Part shown: piece after piece, positions 27,254 through 37,399 of the stretch | Layout of the letters: each line of letters opens with the position of its first letter | Position numbering within the stretch: the first letter of the stretch is position 1 | Assembly: GCA_030263455.1 (NCBI GenBank) | Contig: SZOZ01000011.1 | Span: forward strand, 62,001-126,000 | Direction of reading: 5' to 3' | Length of the DNA stretch: 64,000 nt | Origin: Synechococcales cyanobacterium CNB | Lineage (GTDB): Bacteria; Planctomycetota; Phycisphaerae; Phycisphaerales; UBA1924 | Translations under genes and position numbers: made by a program | The notes under the pieces: generated by a model | What the model was told of the DNA's origin: nothing | Database searches by the model: none | What the model saw: the letters and a program-made list of their open reading frames with translations, nothing else

Positions 27254-27913
27254 TCAGGCGGCCCGCCGCGCGAGCCACTCCGCGGCGTCGAGAAGGATCA
27301 CCGCTGAGAGGCGGTCCGGCCTGCCCAGCGCGACGATCGAGTTGTGCACGAGCGTGCCCGCGTGCGAGTGGGCGGCCGGGTCGCCGGTGCGATGCGCGAG
27401 ATCCGCAAAGACATGGACGGCCCAGGGACGGTTCGTGGCGTTGTCCGGCTGAAGCTCGTCGAGATGCCATCGGGCCGCAGACTCAACGCGAGCGGCGAGG
27501 CGCGACGTCTCAGGACGGATCGCGTGCCACGAGAGGGCATGGAGTGCGGCCAGCTCGCCCTCCGACCAGACCTCCACGCCCAGTCGGCGCAGCGAAGGAA
27601 CAAGCGGGCCTTCACAGACCTCGATCAGCGAGGACGGGTCGAACGAGCCGTCGTGCAGCGCCCACCAGAGCGCGGCGTCGGGGTGGAGGCTGATTGGCGG
27701 CTCGCCCGGCTCGACACCGAGCAACCGAGCGAGAAGAGGCGCGTCCGTGGCTCGCCTGTGTCCGAGCTCGTCCCGAAAGTTCGCAACGGCCCGAACCCGG
27801 TCGGAATAGGGAGCGGCAGGATCGAGGGCGGGTACGACAGGGGCAGCGAGTCGGCGCAGGTCCGCGGCAAGCGCAGCGAGGGGAGGCACCGGTGCCGTTC
27901 GGTCGTCGTTCAC
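27254..27913 (-). CDS. conserved hypothetical protein, mostly helical
   Basis: 219 residues from a GTG start. No signal peptide or membrane segment; rich in Ala, Leu, His and Trp, with a C-terminal part (HVFADLAHRTGDPAAHSHAGTLV) that looks like a compact helical domain. I do not recognise the family. The GTG lies six bases after TAGCAT, which supports the start. Convergent with the prenyltransferase gene, nine bases apart, and divergent from the zinc-ribbon gene. Confidence 0.7.
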   Translation of the reverse strand: MNDDRTAPVPPLAALAADLRRLAAPVVPALDPAAPYSDRVRAVANFRDELGHRRATDAPLLARLLGVEPGEPPISLHPDAALWWALHDGSFDPSSLIEVCEGPLVPSLRRLGVEVWSEGELAALHALSWHAIRPETSRLAARVESAARWHLDELQPDNATNRPWAVHVFADLAHRTGDPAAHSHAGTLVHNSIVALGRPDRLSAVILLDAAEWLARRAA

Positions 27914-27919
27914 CGCGAG

Positions 27920-27925
27920 ATGCTA
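27920..27925 (-). promoter_or_regulatory. -10 box TAGCAT of the helical hypothetical gene
   Basis: Six bases before the GTG at 27913. Confidence 0.4.
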
Positions 27926-27979
27926 CCGGGCAGCGTGCCGTCTGAGACAAGGGTCTGGAATCGGGGGATTGGCTTGCGG

Positions 27980-27985
27980 TAGACT
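27980..27985 (+). promoter_or_regulatory. -10 box TAGACT of the zinc-ribbon gene
   Basis: Seven bases before the ATG at 27993. Confidence 0.4.
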
Positions 27986-27992
27986 GCAGCCG

Positions 27993-28271
27993 ATGGCCCT
28001 GCTGCGTACCGAGCGCGTGCGTTGGACGCTGGTGCGACGGTGTCGCCGATGCGGGCACGACGGTCAGGACGTGCAGGGTGATCGGGGCGGCATCGTGTAC
28101 GAATGCCCGGTGTGCGGCGAAGACCTGTACGCCCGACCCGCGATGAGTTACGCGGAAATGGAAGGGTTTGTCGCCGCAACCGCGCCCGCTGAGCGTGGTC
28201 GCGTTTCGGTCGGGCGGCGTGCGCTTCGGCGTGTGGCCGCGCTGATCCGCCGAATGCTCACCCGGGGATGA
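27993..28271 (+). CDS. small zinc-ribbon protein
   Basis: 92 residues. Two Cys pairs (CRRCGHDG and CPVCGED) about 24 residues apart form a probable zinc ribbon in the N-terminal half; the C-terminus is a basic helix (RRALRRVAALIRRML). A nucleic-acid or protein-binding role is likely, but the partner is unknown. The last 14 bases overlap the 3' end of the convergent glycosyltransferase gene. Confidence 0.68.
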   Translation: MALLRTERVRWTLVRRCRRCGHDGQDVQGDRGGIVYECPVCGEDLYARPAMSYAEMEGFVAATAPAERGRVSVGRRALRRVAALIRRMLTRG

Positions 28272-29202
28272 CCTCGATGCAAGGCTCCGGCTGCGGGGCG
28301 GGGGTTGACCACCCGACCTCGGCCCGGATCGGTCGCGGTGTGGTGAAGCGAGCGTGACCGGGGTTGTCTTGTGGACGTAGCGCGGCGCGCGACGGATGCC
28401 ACAGGTGAAACGCAATGATCTCTGCGACCGCGATGGCGACGCGCGGCGGGGGACTGAGCGCATGAAGCCGCCGACCCAGGTCGTCGTCCTCGTAGCCGTA
28501 GGCGGTGAACTGCTCGTCAAAGGCGTTCACTCGCCGCAGCGCCGCAACCGCGACGGCCGCGTGACATGAGATGAGCTTGGGCTTGTGAGGCTTCACCGGG
28601 CAGAGCGGTCCCGGCAGCAGTCGGCGCAAACGCAGTTGCCTCTCATACTTGCGATGACGGGCGTGCAACGACTCCAGCTCGGTCGGCGTCAGGAGCGAGG
28701 CCGTGCGGAAGGTGGGTGAGAGGATCGCTTCAGGCTTGATGCCGGCGGTTGTTGCTTCATCGAGGTTCGCGCGAAAGCCGATGACAAGCCCGTAGCCAGC
28801 GGTCGCGAGAGCGTGGTGTCGTGCGCACGCGGTCTCGCTCAGCAACATGTCGCCGTCGATGAAGAGGGCCTGACCACGATCGCGCAGCTCTCCCGCGGCG
28901 TCGAGCACGCGGAGCGCGTTGTTGCGGACCTGGGCAGGCCTCGCCTCCCCCTGGTGCGGCCGCTGAACGACGCGCAACGGCGGCACGGGTTGCGCCCGGG
29001 CACCCAGGCACGCGGCAACCCGAGGCCAGGTTTCCCGGATCGTGCCCAGGATGGCCGAATCGTCGGTGTCGCACGAGACAGTGACGGTGTCAGGGGGCCG
29101 CGTCTGGTTCGCCAGTGACGCGAGGCACGGCGCGAGATGGCGCGCCGTGTGCGTGGCGATCACAAGATGAAGGCGGAGCGGGTTTGCCGACGGAGTTTGC
29201 AT
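28258..29202 (-). CDS. family 2 glycosyltransferase
   Basis: 314 residues, GT-A fold. N-terminus LVIATHTARHLAPCLASLANQT, nucleotide-sugar motif in VSCDTDD, metal-binding region FIDGDMLL, and an acceptor-side EDDDLGRRL. No membrane segments. It transfers a sugar from a nucleotide donor to a surface glycan or protein; the acceptor is unknown. The start ATG is five bases after TAGACT without a ribosome binding site. Confidence 0.82.
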   Translation of the reverse strand: MQTPSANPLRLHLVIATHTARHLAPCLASLANQTRPPDTVTVSCDTDDSAILGTIRETWPRVAACLGARAQPVPPLRVVQRPHQGEARPAQVRNNALRVLDAAGELRDRGQALFIDGDMLLSETACARHHALATAGYGLVIGFRANLDEATTAGIKPEAILSPTFRTASLLTPTELESLHARHRKYERQLRLRRLLPGPLCPVKPHKPKLISCHAAVAVAALRRVNAFDEQFTAYGYEDDDLGRRLHALSPPPRVAIAVAEIIAFHLWHPSRAALRPQDNPGHARFTTPRPIRAEVGWSTPAPQPEPCIEVIPG

Positions 29203-29207
29203 GTTGG

Positions 29208-29213
29208 AGTCTA
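29208..29213 (-). promoter_or_regulatory. -10 box TAGACT of the glycosyltransferase gene
   Basis: Five bases before the ATG at 29202. Confidence 0.45.
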
Positions 29214-29265
29214 CTTGAGGTGTGGCCGGAGGCGGATGGCGGCAGGAGAGGTCGGTCGATGCCGC

Positions 29266-29271
29266 TAGTGT
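29266..29271 (+). promoter_or_regulatory. -10 box TAGTGT of panC
   Basis: Six bases before the ATG at 29278. The alternative GTG start at 29272 would directly abut the box. Confidence 0.4.
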
Positions 29272-29277
29272 GTGGGC

Positions 29278-30126
29278 ATGGACGTGCGAGTGGTTCGGAC
29301 GGCGGAGGAACTCCGCCGGGAGGTCGGGGGCGGGTCCGTGTTTGTGCCCACGATGGGCGCGCTGCACGAGGGGCATGCCTCGCTCATGCGCATCGCCCGG
29401 CTGGAGTCCCTGCGCCGGGGCGGGACGATGTGCGTCGTCAGCGTCTTCGTGAATCCCACGCAGTTCACCGAGAGCGAGGACTTCGCCGCGTATCCGAAGA
29501 CGCTCAACGCGGATCTGGCCGTGTGCGAACGCGAAGGAATGGACGCCGTATTCGTGCCGGGCGTCGAGGAGGTGTATCCGCGCGGCGTGGAGGTTCGTGT
29601 CCCCTCGCTTCCGGCGGTGGCGACCGAGCCGGGCCTCGAGGACCGCTGTCGGCCGGGTCACTTCGCCGGCGTGTGCCAGGTCGTGCTTCGGCTCTTTGAG
29701 ATGGTACGTCCCGCAGCAGCCGTCTTCGGTGAAAAGGACTGGCAGCAGTTGCAGATGGTTCGCGCGATGGTGAGGCAGGAAGGGATGGGCATCGAGATCG
29801 TGCCGGGACCGACGGTGCGCGATGTTGACGGCCTGGCGCTGAGCAGCCGAAACGTTCGGCTCGGCTCGGACGAGCGTCGCATCGCGATCGCGTTCTATCG
29901 GGCCTTGCAGCTGGCCGCCCAGGCGCCGGACCCGGCCGGCGCGGAACGCTCGATGCAGGACGAACTGAACTCCTCCACTGTTGAGGTCGATTACGCGGTT
30001 GTTCGGGATGCGGAGACGCTGGGACCGCCGCAAGGCTCTCGGACCTGCCGGGCGTTGGTTGCCGGGAGAGTGGGGAAGGTGCGCCTGATCGACAACGCAG
30101 GCTGGCCGATGGAAGCAACGGGATGA
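29278..30126 (+). CDS. panC: pantothenate synthetase
   Basis: 282 residues. Joins pantoate and beta-alanine with ATP in coenzyme A synthesis. Family signatures: PTMGALHEGHASL (HIGH-type motif), VNPTQF, FVPGVEEVYP, GHFAGVCQVV, VFGEKDWQQL and LSSRN. Complete. panB and panD are not nearby. ATG 29278 is preferred over the GTG six bases earlier because of the -10 box spacing. Confidence 0.96.
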   Translation: MDVRVVRTAEELRREVGGGSVFVPTMGALHEGHASLMRIARLESLRRGGTMCVVSVFVNPTQFTESEDFAAYPKTLNADLAVCEREGMDAVFVPGVEEVYPRGVEVRVPSLPAVATEPGLEDRCRPGHFAGVCQVVLRLFEMVRPAAAVFGEKDWQQLQMVRAMVRQEGMGIEIVPGPTVRDVDGLALSSRNVRLGSDERRIAIAFYRALQLAAQAPDPAGAERSMQDELNSSTVEVDYAVVRDAETLGPPQGSRTCRALVAGRVGKVRLIDNAGWPMEATG

Positions 30127-30193
30127 ACGAACCCGGGTCAAGGGGGACCGATCGGGTGTCGATCGGTCTTGATGCCGGGGGGGCACTCACCAC

Positions 30194-30688
30194 ATGAGCA
30201 CGAACGACCGAAGCGTCGCGCGGAAGTATCTGGTCGCGGAGAGCGTCAAGGAGCGACGCTCGGACTCACAAGCCGATACGTCCGAAGGATCGGACGCCTC
30301 GGGGCAGGGTACGTCGGGGGCGGGGAGCGAAGAGTCGATGAGATGCAGGCGAACGCACGATCGGCAAGGCGTCGAGTTGCCCGTGGTCTTGGCGGAACTG
30401 AGCCGCAACGGGGAACCGAGCGAGCCTTGGGAGGCCGTCTCGCTCGACCTGAGCAGGTCGGGGGTAGGGTTGCGTTCGAGGCGGATGGTTCACAAGGGCC
30501 GGCTGGTATTGCTCGCGGTGCCGCCGAAGGGGAATCGCCCGGGGCGACTCTACTGCGGCAAGGTGATGCAGTCGCGTTACGCGGAGGGGATCGGGTACAT
30601 CGTCGGGCTTCGGTTCGAGGAGTGCCCCGAGGGCATCCACATCGACCGGTGGTGGAACAAGCACATGAAGGGTAAGCGGGCGGCGTAG
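30194..30688 (+). CDS. PilZ-domain protein (c-di-GMP binding)
   Basis: 164 residues. A disordered Ser/Gly/Asp-rich N-terminus (about 1-48) precedes a PilZ domain whose c-di-GMP signature is visible as RRTHDRQG (RxxxR) and, further on, DLSRSGVGL (DxSxxG). It likely senses c-di-GMP and controls surface or motility functions through an unidentified partner. No c-di-GMP synthesis gene is adjacent. Confidence 0.8.
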   Translation: MSTNDRSVARKYLVAESVKERRSDSQADTSEGSDASGQGTSGAGSEESMRCRRTHDRQGVELPVVLAELSRNGEPSEPWEAVSLDLSRSGVGLRSRRMVHKGRLVLLAVPPKGNRPGRLYCGKVMQSRYAEGIGYIVGLRFEECPEGIHIDRWWNKHMKGKRAA

Positions 30689-30769
30689 CCGCGCGTGGAC
30701 CGATCGGATAGTCTCGGTTGCCGCCCGGCGTGCGCGGGAGCGTTCGCTGGGGCACGCGGAGGCTGTCCT

Positions 30770-31897
30770 GTGCATCGATCCCCGCTCCATGCATTCCACG
30801 TCGAGCACGGCGCCCGCCTGGTGGATTTCGCCGGGTGGGAGATGCCGATGGTGTATTCGAGCATCCACGAGGAGCACCGGCAGGTCCGCGAGTCGGGAGG
30901 CGTCTTCGATGTCTCGCACATGGGACGGGTCAAGATCGTCGGTCGGCACGCGCGCCGGCTGCTGGAACGTGTCTGCACTCGCCGCATCGGCGACATGGAA
31001 CCTGGCCAGTGCCGCTACAGCCTCGCCTGCAACGAGCGCGGCGGTGTCCGCGACGACGTGATCGTCTACCGCGTGGACGACGACGACTTTCTCGTCGTGG
31101 TCAACGGCGCGAACCGCGAGAAGATGCTTGCGCACTTCGAACGGGTCCGGTCGGCGGCTGACCTCGCTGCGAAGATCGACGACACGACCACCAAGACGGC
31201 CATGGTCGCCCTGCAAGGCCCGAAGGTCATGGACCTGATCGGCCGGTTCAGCAAGGAGATCCCGACGCTCAAACGGTACCGCTTCACCGTGAAGAACCTG
31301 CTCGTCCTCAAGCTCATCGTCTCACGGACGGGGTACACAGGCGAGGACGGCGTTGAAGTGATCCTGCCCTCGAACGCGATCGAGATGGCGATGAAACTGC
31401 TGCTCAGGGACGTGGACCTGCGTGCGCAGACCGCTTTGCTCAAGCCCGCGGGGCTGGGCGCCCGCGACACGCTCCGCCTCGAGGCGGGCATGCCGCTCTA
31501 CGGGCACGAACTGGGCGAGGAGATCAACGCGCTCTCATGCGGCGTGGACTTCGCCATCAGCCTCGACAAACACGCGACTGGGGGCGGTGAGCGGTTCATC
31601 GGGCAGGATGCGCTCGAACGCACGAAGGCAGAGGGCGGGCCTGCGCGGCTCCTGGTGGGCATCGAGTTCGAGGGCAAACGCACGCCGCGCCAGGGGATGA
31701 AGGTCCACTCCGGCGGGTGTGAGGTCGGCGAGGTCACGAGCGGGTGTCTCAGCCCGACGCTGGGCGTGCCGATCGCGATGGCGTTCGTCGACCGTGGCAC
31801 GTCCGCGGTGGGTACAGCCGTCGAGGTCGATACAGGCAAGGGGATGCTGGGGGGCAGGGTCCGCCCGCTGCCGTTCTACAAGCGACCGAAGGCGTGA
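30770..31897 (+). CDS. gcvT: glycine cleavage system T protein (aminomethyltransferase)
   Basis: 375 residues from GTG 30770, which has GGAGG seven bases upstream. Transfers the methylene carbon of glycine from lipoylated H protein to tetrahydrofolate. Conserved segments are VDFAGWEMPMVY, FDVSHMGRV, SRTGYTGEDG and LGARDTLRLEAGMPLYGHEL. gcvH and gcvP are not in the window. The enclosing frame is open 25 codons upstream, but without a ribosome site. Confidence 0.95.
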   Translation: MHRSPLHAFHVEHGARLVDFAGWEMPMVYSSIHEEHRQVRESGGVFDVSHMGRVKIVGRHARRLLERVCTRRIGDMEPGQCRYSLACNERGGVRDDVIVYRVDDDDFLVVVNGANREKMLAHFERVRSAADLAAKIDDTTTKTAMVALQGPKVMDLIGRFSKEIPTLKRYRFTVKNLLVLKLIVSRTGYTGEDGVEVILPSNAIEMAMKLLLRDVDLRAQTALLKPAGLGARDTLRLEAGMPLYGHELGEEINALSCGVDFAISLDKHATGGGERFIGQDALERTKAEGGPARLLVGIEFEGKRTPRQGMKVHSGGCEVGEVTSGCLSPTLGVPIAMAFVDRGTSAVGTAVEVDTGKGMLGGRVRPLPFYKRPKA

Positions 31898-31908
31898 ATC
31901 AGCGCGCG

Positions 31909-31914
31909 TAGGAT
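31909..31914 (+). promoter_or_regulatory. -10 box TAGGAT of the cysteine desulfurase gene
   Basis: Eight bases before the ATG at 31923, within the 25-base gap after gcvT. Confidence 0.45.
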
Positions 31915-31922
31915 CGCGCGAG

Positions 31923-33149
31923 ATGCCCCAGCCGATCTACCTCGACAACGCCGCGACGAGTTTCCCGAAGCCCGCATGCGTTCACGAGGCGGTGCTGGAC
32001 TACATGCGCCGTGTCGGAGCGTCGCCGGGGCGGGGCGCCTACTCGACAGCGCGGGAGGGGGCGGCCATCGTCTCCCGCTGCCGGACGCGGCTCAGCGAAC
32101 TCATCGGCGGCGAGCGCGGTGGGCAGGTCGTCTTCACGCTCAATGCGACCGACGCTCTCAACCTGGGCATGAAGGGTGTCGTGCGGGCCTGGAATCGCCG
32201 GAATCCTGGCCGCACTGCGCACGTCGTCACCACGGCGATGGACCACAACTCCGTGCTGCGTCCCCTCAACGCCATGGCCGAGAGCGGCGAGGCGTCGTGG
32301 ACGTGCGTGGACGCCGACCCCGAGAGTGGGCTGGTCGAAGCAGCAGACGTAGAAGCGGCGATCGTCCCCTGGACGGCACTCGTCATCGTCGTTCACGCCA
32401 GCAACGTGACGGGCACGATCCAGCCGGTCGAGGGCATCGGTTCCGCGTGCAAAAGGCTCGGCGTGCCTTTGCTGGTCGATGCGTCGCAGTCGCTCGGCCA
32501 CCTGCCGATGAACGTGACGTCGATGGGGATCGACCTGCTTGCCTTCCCGGGACACAAGGGGCTGCTCGGTCCGCTCGGCACGGGTGGTTTGTACCTCCGG
32601 CCCGGCATGGAGACTCTGCTCGAACCGCTGCGGGAAGGCGGGACCGGCAGCGCGAGCGAATCAGACGTGCAACCGGTCGCGCTCCCGGATCGCTTCGAGC
32701 CGGGTTCGCACAACACGCCCGGCATCGCGGGGCTGTCCGCTGCGGCCGACTGGCTGCTCGACCGCGGCGTGGATCGTTTGCGGACGCACGAGGCTCGACT
32801 GATCGAAGCAGTGCTCGACGCGATGCCCGGCGCCAGAGACGGGTTTCGCCTGCTCGGGCCAGACTGTGTTGAGGGCCGTGTCGGCGTATTCTCATTCACA
32901 CACGAGGCGGTTGGACCCGCGGTCCTTGCGTCGGGCCTCGAGGAGCGAGGATTTCTGACGCGGGCGGGGCTGCATTGTGCCCCGCGAGCGCACGCCGCGC
33001 TCGGCACGCTTGAGAGCGGCGGGGCTGTTCGCCTGAGCATCGGGCCGTTTGTCGACGAGCAAGCCGTCCGTGGCGCGATGCGAGCGATGGTCGCGGCCGC
33101 GTCGGAAGCGAGGAGCGAGCGATCGGTCGGCTTCGGCAGGGCGCGGTAG
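31923..33149 (+). CDS. cysteine desulfurase-type class V aminotransferase
   Basis: 408 residues. PLP enzyme with YLDNAATSFPKP at the N-terminus, ATDALNLG, the cofactor Lys in FPGHKGLLGPLGTGG and the active-site Cys in RAGLHCAPRAH. This Cys context matches SufS/Csd-like group II desulfurases, which release sulfur from cysteine for Fe-S clusters or thionucleosides. No suf or isc genes adjoin it, so the sulfur acceptor is unknown. Convergent with phoU. Confidence 0.88.
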   Translation: MPQPIYLDNAATSFPKPACVHEAVLDYMRRVGASPGRGAYSTAREGAAIVSRCRTRLSELIGGERGGQVVFTLNATDALNLGMKGVVRAWNRRNPGRTAHVVTTAMDHNSVLRPLNAMAESGEASWTCVDADPESGLVEAADVEAAIVPWTALVIVVHASNVTGTIQPVEGIGSACKRLGVPLLVDASQSLGHLPMNVTSMGIDLLAFPGHKGLLGPLGTGGLYLRPGMETLLEPLREGGTGSASESDVQPVALPDRFEPGSHNTPGIAGLSAAADWLLDRGVDRLRTHEARLIEAVLDAMPGARDGFRLLGPDCVEGRVGVFSFTHEAVGPAVLASGLEERGFLTRAGLHCAPRAHAALGTLESGGAVRLSIGPFVDEQAVRGAMRAMVAAASEARSERSVGFGRAR

Positions 33150-33163
33150 TCGATGCGATGCCG

Positions 33164-33874
33164 TCAGTTGCGGGCGATGTCGGGCAGATCGACCCAGCCG
33201 GCATCGGTGTGACGGACGATCGCGCCAGAGGCGAGATAGATGACCTGTTCCGCGATGTTCGTCGCGTGGTCGGCGATTCGCTCGCACTGGTTCGCCAGTT
33301 CGTGCAGCACGAAGGCGAGATCGACGGGCATGGTCCCCGCGGCGACTCGTTCCTCGGCCTCGCGGAGCAGGCCGCTCTTGAACGCCTCGACCGTGTCCTC
33401 GCTCTGAAGAACGAGCCGCGCGAGGGCGGCATCGTTCCGCTCGAAAGCCCGGTTCACGTCGCGGAGGATGCCGACGACGCTGTTCGTGAGCACGCGAAAG
33501 GTTCCCGGGATCGATTCCCGGAACGGGCGGATGGCGGGCACGCACTCGGCGATGACGACTGCGGCGTCCGCGGCACGCTCGAGTTCGTTGTTGACCTTCA
33601 CCACGGTCAAGACAGCGCGGAGTTGGGCGGCGTCGAGGGCTGCGCCGTCGTTGGTGGCGTCCGTGAGGAGTTTCACCGATGCCTTCTCGATGGCGACGTC
33701 CACGCGGTCGATCTCGTCATCGCGCTCGACGACCGAGGAGGCCGCGCCCTCGTCCCCCGCGAAGACCGCCTCGCAGGCGTCCTCGAACATCGCCTGCACG
33801 CGGCCGCCCTGGGCCGCCAGATCGGCCTTCAGCCGGAGCAGTCGCTGCGAGAAGCCTTCGTGGGTCGTGGGCAT
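33164..33874 (-). CDS. phoU: phosphate transport regulator PhoU
   Basis: 236 residues forming two similar three-helix PhoU repeats; the metal-binding signature occurs as ERAADAAVVIAE and CERIADHATNIAE. PhoU links the Pst phosphate transporter to the PhoR kinase. No pst or pho genes are adjacent. ATG 33874 was chosen for GAGAAGGTG upstream. Confidence 0.92.
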   Translation of the reverse strand: MPTTHEGFSQRLLRLKADLAAQGGRVQAMFEDACEAVFAGDEGAASSVVERDDEIDRVDVAIEKASVKLLTDATNDGAALDAAQLRAVLTVVKVNNELERAADAAVVIAECVPAIRPFRESIPGTFRVLTNSVVGILRDVNRAFERNDAALARLVLQSEDTVEAFKSGLLREAEERVAAGTMPVDLAFVLHELANQCERIADHATNIAEQVIYLASGAIVRHTDAGWVDLPDIARN

Positions 33875-33972
33875 GGGCACCTTCTCGGGAAGTGTAGAAA
33901 CATACCACCCCCGAGGGAGCGGGCAAGGCGGCGGAACAGATTGACCGGCGGCTATGCTGCGGTCCACGCTGA

Positions 33973-35307
<1,335 letters not shown>

Positions 35308-35372
35308 CGAACGTGCAACCGCGTTCGCATCGGTTGGTTTGATGTTCAAGGCGGCCAGCAGGTGAACGGTCG

Positions 35373-36431
35373 ATGATGCGCGGCGCGGACAGGCACGGGT
35401 CGGTCGAGCCTCCTTCGTGGGACAGCCGCGGAGGAGGGTGGTTTCGGCACACCCTGCGTCGTGTCTTTGGCGACGGCGAGAACCCGTTGACCTGGGCCGT
35501 GCCGCTCTACTCGGCGTGGGGCATCCGCGTGCGATTGCACGTGGTCTTCATCCTGATGGTCGTCGGGCAGATCGTGCATTCGCTGTGGCTGGACATCGGC
35601 CCGCTCTACACCGCGACGGGGCTGGGCTGTCTCTTTCTGCTCGTACTCCTGCACGAGTACGGGCACTGCTTCACGGCCAGACGCATCGGCGGCGACGCGG
35701 ACGAAATTGTCATGTGGCCCCTCGGCGGGCTGGCGATGTGCCAGGTGCCCGACGACTGGCGGGCGCACCTCTGGACAGCCCTCGGCGGACCGCTCGTGAA
35801 CGTCGTCCTGCTTCCCGTGCTGGCAACCGCGGTTTATCTCGCCACGGGAGAGTGGTCCGCGGTCTTTTTCAACCCCTTCAGACCCGAACTCGCGCTCGGC
35901 GGCTTTTCGGCATCCAACAGTCTCGTGCTCTGGCTCGTGGTGGCAGCCTGGTGGCTCCACTACATGAACGTCGTGCTCCTCGCTTTCAACCTCCTCGTGC
36001 CGATGTTCCCCATGGATGGCGGGCGAATCCTTCAGGCCTCGCTCTGGGCGAGGTCGGGGTACGCGGCATCCATGCGGACGGCCTGCGTCGTTGGGCTGGT
36101 CGCCGCCGTCGCTCTCTTCGTCGTCGCGGCGATCGGGCGCGAAACGGTGCTCATGGCGATCGCCCTGTTCGGCGGGCTGGTCTGCTGGTTCGAGCGTCGC
36201 CGGCTGGCGCTGGTCGCGGGCGAAGAGAGCGAGTTCGCCTCGTCCCTCCGGGACGAGCCGCCCGAAGAGCCGAGCAGGGCCGACGAACGACGCCGCCAGC
36301 GCGAGGCGGAGGAACAGGCCGAGGTTGACCGCATCCTCGCCAAGATCAGCGAGCAGGGAATGGACAGCCTGACGCGGGCCGAGCGCAAGGCTCTCCAGCG
36401 GGCGACGGAGCGCAAGCGCACGGGCGGCTAG
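35373..36431 (+). CDS. M50 site-2-type intramembrane metalloprotease
   Basis: 352 residues with about six membrane helices. The zinc motif is LLHEYGHCF in the second helix region and the third ligand is in MFPMDGGRIL. The cytoplasmic C-terminus is charged and ends in a short domain, DRILAKISEQGMDSLTRAERKAL, that recurs at the end of the rhomboid protein encoded next. It probably cuts membrane-bound regulatory proteins. Followed 62 bases later by the rhomboid gene. Confidence 0.9.
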   Translation: MMRGADRHGSVEPPSWDSRGGGWFRHTLRRVFGDGENPLTWAVPLYSAWGIRVRLHVVFILMVVGQIVHSLWLDIGPLYTATGLGCLFLLVLLHEYGHCFTARRIGGDADEIVMWPLGGLAMCQVPDDWRAHLWTALGGPLVNVVLLPVLATAVYLATGEWSAVFFNPFRPELALGGFSASNSLVLWLVVAAWWLHYMNVVLLAFNLLVPMFPMDGGRILQASLWARSGYAASMRTACVVGLVAAVALFVVAAIGRETVLMAIALFGGLVCWFERRRLALVAGEESEFASSLRDEPPEEPSRADERRRQREAEEQAEVDRILAKISEQGMDSLTRAERKALQRATERKRTGG

Positions 36432-36493
36432 GATGGGCGACTCGGCGGCCGGGGCAGGGCCGGCGCATCCACGGAACGGAGCGGCGCGGCGCG

Positions 36494-37381
36494 ATGGGCA
36501 TCTACGACCGTGAATACGCACGACGCGATGGCGGCGGGGGCGGCGTGCCCGGACGGCGTGTCGCTCGCGTCAGCGCGCTCTCCATCAACACCTGGCTCAT
36601 CATCGTCAACGTCGCAATCCACGTGCTGGCGAACACGGTGCTGTTCCCCTGGCTCTACGAGGTCGGCCACTTCTCCACGAAGAAGGGGTTCCAGGAACTC
36701 GAAGTGTGGCGACTGGTCACGTTCCAGTTCCTCCACAGCCCGAGCACGATCTGGCACCTCTTCTTCAACATGTTCGGCCTGTTCGTCTTCGGCGGTCTCG
36801 TCGAGCAATACCTCGGTCGAAAAAAATACCTCGCCTTCTACCTCGTCTGTGGCATCTTCGGCGGCCTCGCCTACCTCCTGCTGAATCTGCTCGGGCAGAT
36901 CCCGGGACTCGCGCTGCCGGGCGTGCTCTTCCACGACGCGGCCACCCCGCTCGTCGGCGCCTCAGCGGGCGTCTTCGGCGTCATCATGGCCTGCGCCTAC
37001 ATCGCCCCGAACACGATCGTTCAACTCATCTTCCCGCCCATCCCGCTCCGGATGAAGTGGTTTGCCTACGGCTACGTCGCGCTGGCCGCGGTCAACCTGC
37101 TCGCTGGAGGGGCGAATGCCGGCGGCGATGCGGCTCACCTCGGTGGCGCGGCCGCGGGGTTCTTCTTCATCCGCAACTCGCACCTTCTGCGAGACTTCTT
37201 CGACGTGCTGAAGGATTCGCGGCGCGAGGGCGGCTCGCAGCGCGCCGAACGCCGCTCGACCAACGAGGATGAGGTCGGCAGAGTGCTGGAGAAGGTCCGA
37301 CAAGAGGGCCTTGGAAGCCTGACCGAACGCGAGAAGCGCATCCTTCAGCGCGAAACCGAATCCAAACGCGGCACCAGGTAG
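36494..37381 (+). CDS. rhomboid-family intramembrane serine protease
   Basis: 295 residues, about six membrane helices. The catalytic Ser is in VGASAGVFG and the His in DAAHLGGA; WHLFFNMFGLFVFG matches the conserved oxyanion-helix region. The C-terminal tail (about 260-290, VLEKVRQEGLGSLTEREKRIL) resembles the tail of the preceding metalloprotease. GGAGCGGCGCGGCG precedes the ATG. Substrates are unknown. Confidence 0.93.
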   Translation: MGIYDREYARRDGGGGGVPGRRVARVSALSINTWLIIVNVAIHVLANTVLFPWLYEVGHFSTKKGFQELEVWRLVTFQFLHSPSTIWHLFFNMFGLFVFGGLVEQYLGRKKYLAFYLVCGIFGGLAYLLLNLLGQIPGLALPGVLFHDAATPLVGASAGVFGVIMACAYIAPNTIVQLIFPPIPLRMKWFAYGYVALAAVNLLAGGANAGGDAAHLGGAAAGFFFIRNSHLLRDFFDVLKDSRREGGSQRAERRSTNEDEVGRVLEKVRQEGLGSLTEREKRILQRETESKRGTR

Positions 37382-37399
37382 GCCGGGTCGGAGTGGCGA

